This document shows, in pieces, positions 62,012-64,000 of a stretch of 64,000 nt of DNA. Made by a program: the position numbers and the translations under genes. The notes beneath the pieces were generated by a model that had not been told where the DNA came from, searched no databases, and was given only the letters and a program-made list of their open reading frames with translations. The first letter of the stretch is position 1. Each line of letters begins with the position of its first letter. The stretch spans positions 4,838,501-4,902,500 of the forward strand of contig NZ_JADBEG010000001.1 of assembly GCF_014873755.1 (NCBI RefSeq), given 5' to 3'. Origin of the DNA: Amycolatopsis lexingtonensis. Its GTDB lineage: Bacteria > Actinomycetota > Actinomycetes > Mycobacteriales > Pseudonocardiaceae.

Positions 62012-62845
62012 TCAGGGCGTGACGCCCGGCCCGACCACCTCCAGGAACGCCAGTGCCTCCGCCCCGCGGGAGCCGGGCGGCGCGGTGTAGAGCACGAGGT
62101 GCTGGTCGTCGCCGGGCAGGTCGAGGGAGTCGCAGTCGACGGTCACCTCTCCCACCACCGGGTGCCGGAAGGTCTTGGTGAGCACCGGCGTCGCCTGCAC
62201 GTCGTGCCGCTCCCACAGCCGGGCGAAGTCGGCGCTGCCCGCCCGCAGTTCTTCGACCAGCCCGCGCACCGCCGGGTCGGCGGGGTAGCGGGCCAGCGTG
62301 GCGCGCAGTTCCATGACGACGGTGAGCCGGAACTCGGCGGCGTCGGAGATCCCGTACGGCGGCTCGGCCGGCCCCAGGAACGCCTTGCGGGCGAGGTTGC
62401 GGTGCTCGGGAGCGACGTCGCCGAAGTCCTCCATGAGCGCGGCCGCGAGGGCGTTCCACGCCAGCACCTCGAACGTGGCGGAGATGACGATGGCGGCCGT
62501 CTGCGGCAGCCGCCGCAGCAGCGCGAGGATGCTGGGGCGGACCTCCCGGCGGTGCAGGGCACTGCGGACCGGCGCGGTGCCCGCCAGCACGTGCAGGTGC
62601 TCGGACTCGGCGTCGGTCAGCCGCAGCGCGCCCGCGATCCCGGCCAGGACCTCGCCCGACGGGCGCGGCGCCCGGCCCTGCTCGAGGCGGACGTAGTACT
62701 CGGTGGAGATGTGCGCGAGCACCGCGACCTCTTCCCGGCGCAGTCCCGGCGTTCGACGGCGCGGCCCGGCGGGCAGGCCGACGTCCTGCGGCCGCAGCCG
62801 CTCACGACGGCTGCGGAGGAACGCGCCGAGCTCTTGCTTGTCCAC
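62012..62845 (-). CDS. XRE regulator with MmyB-like ligand domain
   Basis: This 277-residue regulator has an N-terminal helix-turn-helix (LRREEVAVLAHISTEYYVRLEQ, split over about residues 36-57) and a C-terminal MLTR/MmyB-like domain with NALAAALMEDFGDV, LARYPADPAVRGLVEELRAG and VTVDCDSLDLPGDDQHLVLY. Such proteins bind fatty acids or other hydrophobic ligands. It is divergent from an SDR gene with a dyad between them and very likely controls that gene. Confidence 0.88.
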   Translation of the reverse strand: MDKQELGAFLRSRRERLRPQDVGLPAGPRRRTPGLRREEVAVLAHISTEYYVRLEQGRAPRPSGEVLAGIAGALRLTDAESEHLHVLAGTAPVRSALHRREVRPSILALLRRLPQTAAIVISATFEVLAWNALAAALMEDFGDVAPEHRNLARKAFLGPAEPPYGISDAAEFRLTVVMELRATLARYPADPAVRGLVEELRAGSADFARLWERHDVQATPVLTKTFRHPVVGEVTVDCDSLDLPGDDQHLVLYTAPPGSRGAEALAFLEVVGPGVTP

Positions 62846-62864
62846 CCGTCCAGTATGCGGACGG

Positions 62865-62886
62865 CGTACCGCCGGATCCTGGTACG
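62865..62886. promoter_or_regulatory. Operator-like dyad between MmyB-type regulator and SDR
   Basis: CGTACC (62865-62870) and GGTACG (62881-62886) are a perfect 6-bp inverted repeat with a 10-base centre, in the 86-base gap between the two starts. The layout fits autoregulation and control of the SDR. Confidence 0.5.
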
Positions 62887-62931
62887 GCTTGTGCCTGCCT
62901 CCGGCCGCCGCAGCGGGGCAGCGTCGGAACC

Positions 62932-64000
<1,069 letters not shown>

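Overview
The window is high-GC actinobacterial chromosome. GTG starts, 4-bp ATGA/GTGA gene overlaps and leaderless -10 boxes are common. Gene content (recX-recA with a DUF3046 gene, a PafBC-type recA promoter, a mycothiol-dependent isomerase-like protein, an F420-type oxidoreductase, an Rv2175c/PknL pair, class II DAHP synthase) points to the Pseudonocardiaceae, probably Amycolatopsis. No rRNA, tRNA, CRISPR, prophage or complete insertion sequence was seen.

Layout. 1-4.9 kb: 5' end of miaB, a Tet(X)-like monooxygenase divergent from a TetR regulator with two strong operators, a DHA2 exporter, and a TAXI-type binding lipoprotein. 4.9-7 kb: a two-component system. 7-10.6 kb: a gluABCD-type glutamate ABC importer closed by a strong terminator. 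10.6-15.1 kb: SDR, DUF1275 membrane protein, XRE/DUF5753 regulator, amidohydrolase and GNAT. 15.1-18.9 kb: a mycobacterial Sdh1-like succinate dehydrogenase operon, divergent from edd-eda (Entner-Doudoroff, 19.2-21.7 kb). 21.9-25.1 kb: a PEP-synthase/glucan-dikinase-like protein with its own MFS transporter. 25.1-27.2 kb: recX, recA and a DUF3046 gene. 27.2-27.6 kb: a gene-free cluster of inverted repeats. 27.6-29.4 kb: a membrane-anchored Hsp70-like protein. 29.6-33.9 kb: an acid-sugar cluster (DUF1537 kinase with an apparent frameshift, PdxA2-like dehydrogenase, ACS-type MFS, DeoR regulator). 33.9-38.6 kb: Lhr helicase. 38.7-45.7 kb: peptide deformylase, an ACT-GNAT fusion, hydrolase, VOC protein, mycothiol-isomerase-like protein, a HEPN protein, YbaK-like deacylase, GNAT and an EamA exporter with a possible leader peptide. 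46-48.6 kb: DUF885 protein and MetF. 48.8-53.8 kb: MerB-like protein, carotenoid genes crtE-crtI-crtB and an LLM oxidoreductase. 53.8-59.7 kb: CGNR protein, MFS, Rv2175c-like protein, PknL-like kinase with four PASTA repeats, a lone NfeD-like OB protein and flotillin. 59.8-64 kb: an unknown protein, WS/DGAT acyltransferase, MmyB-type regulator, SDR and the 3' end of class II DAHP synthase.

Several groups form working units. GluABCD imports glutamate. The Sdh genes build a respiratory complex. Edd and Eda turn 6-phosphogluconate into pyruvate and glyceraldehyde 3-phosphate. The kinase-PdxA2-transporter-DeoR genes fit uptake and breakdown of a four-carbon acid sugar such as D-threonate. CrtE, CrtI and CrtB make a C40 carotene. 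PknL, the OB protein and flotillin look like a co-transcribed membrane-associated unit. The least explained parts are the dikinase-MFS pair, the inverted-repeat cluster after the DUF3046 gene, the HEPN protein with LPM repeats, and the overlapping divergent leaderless promoters at 54.3 kb.
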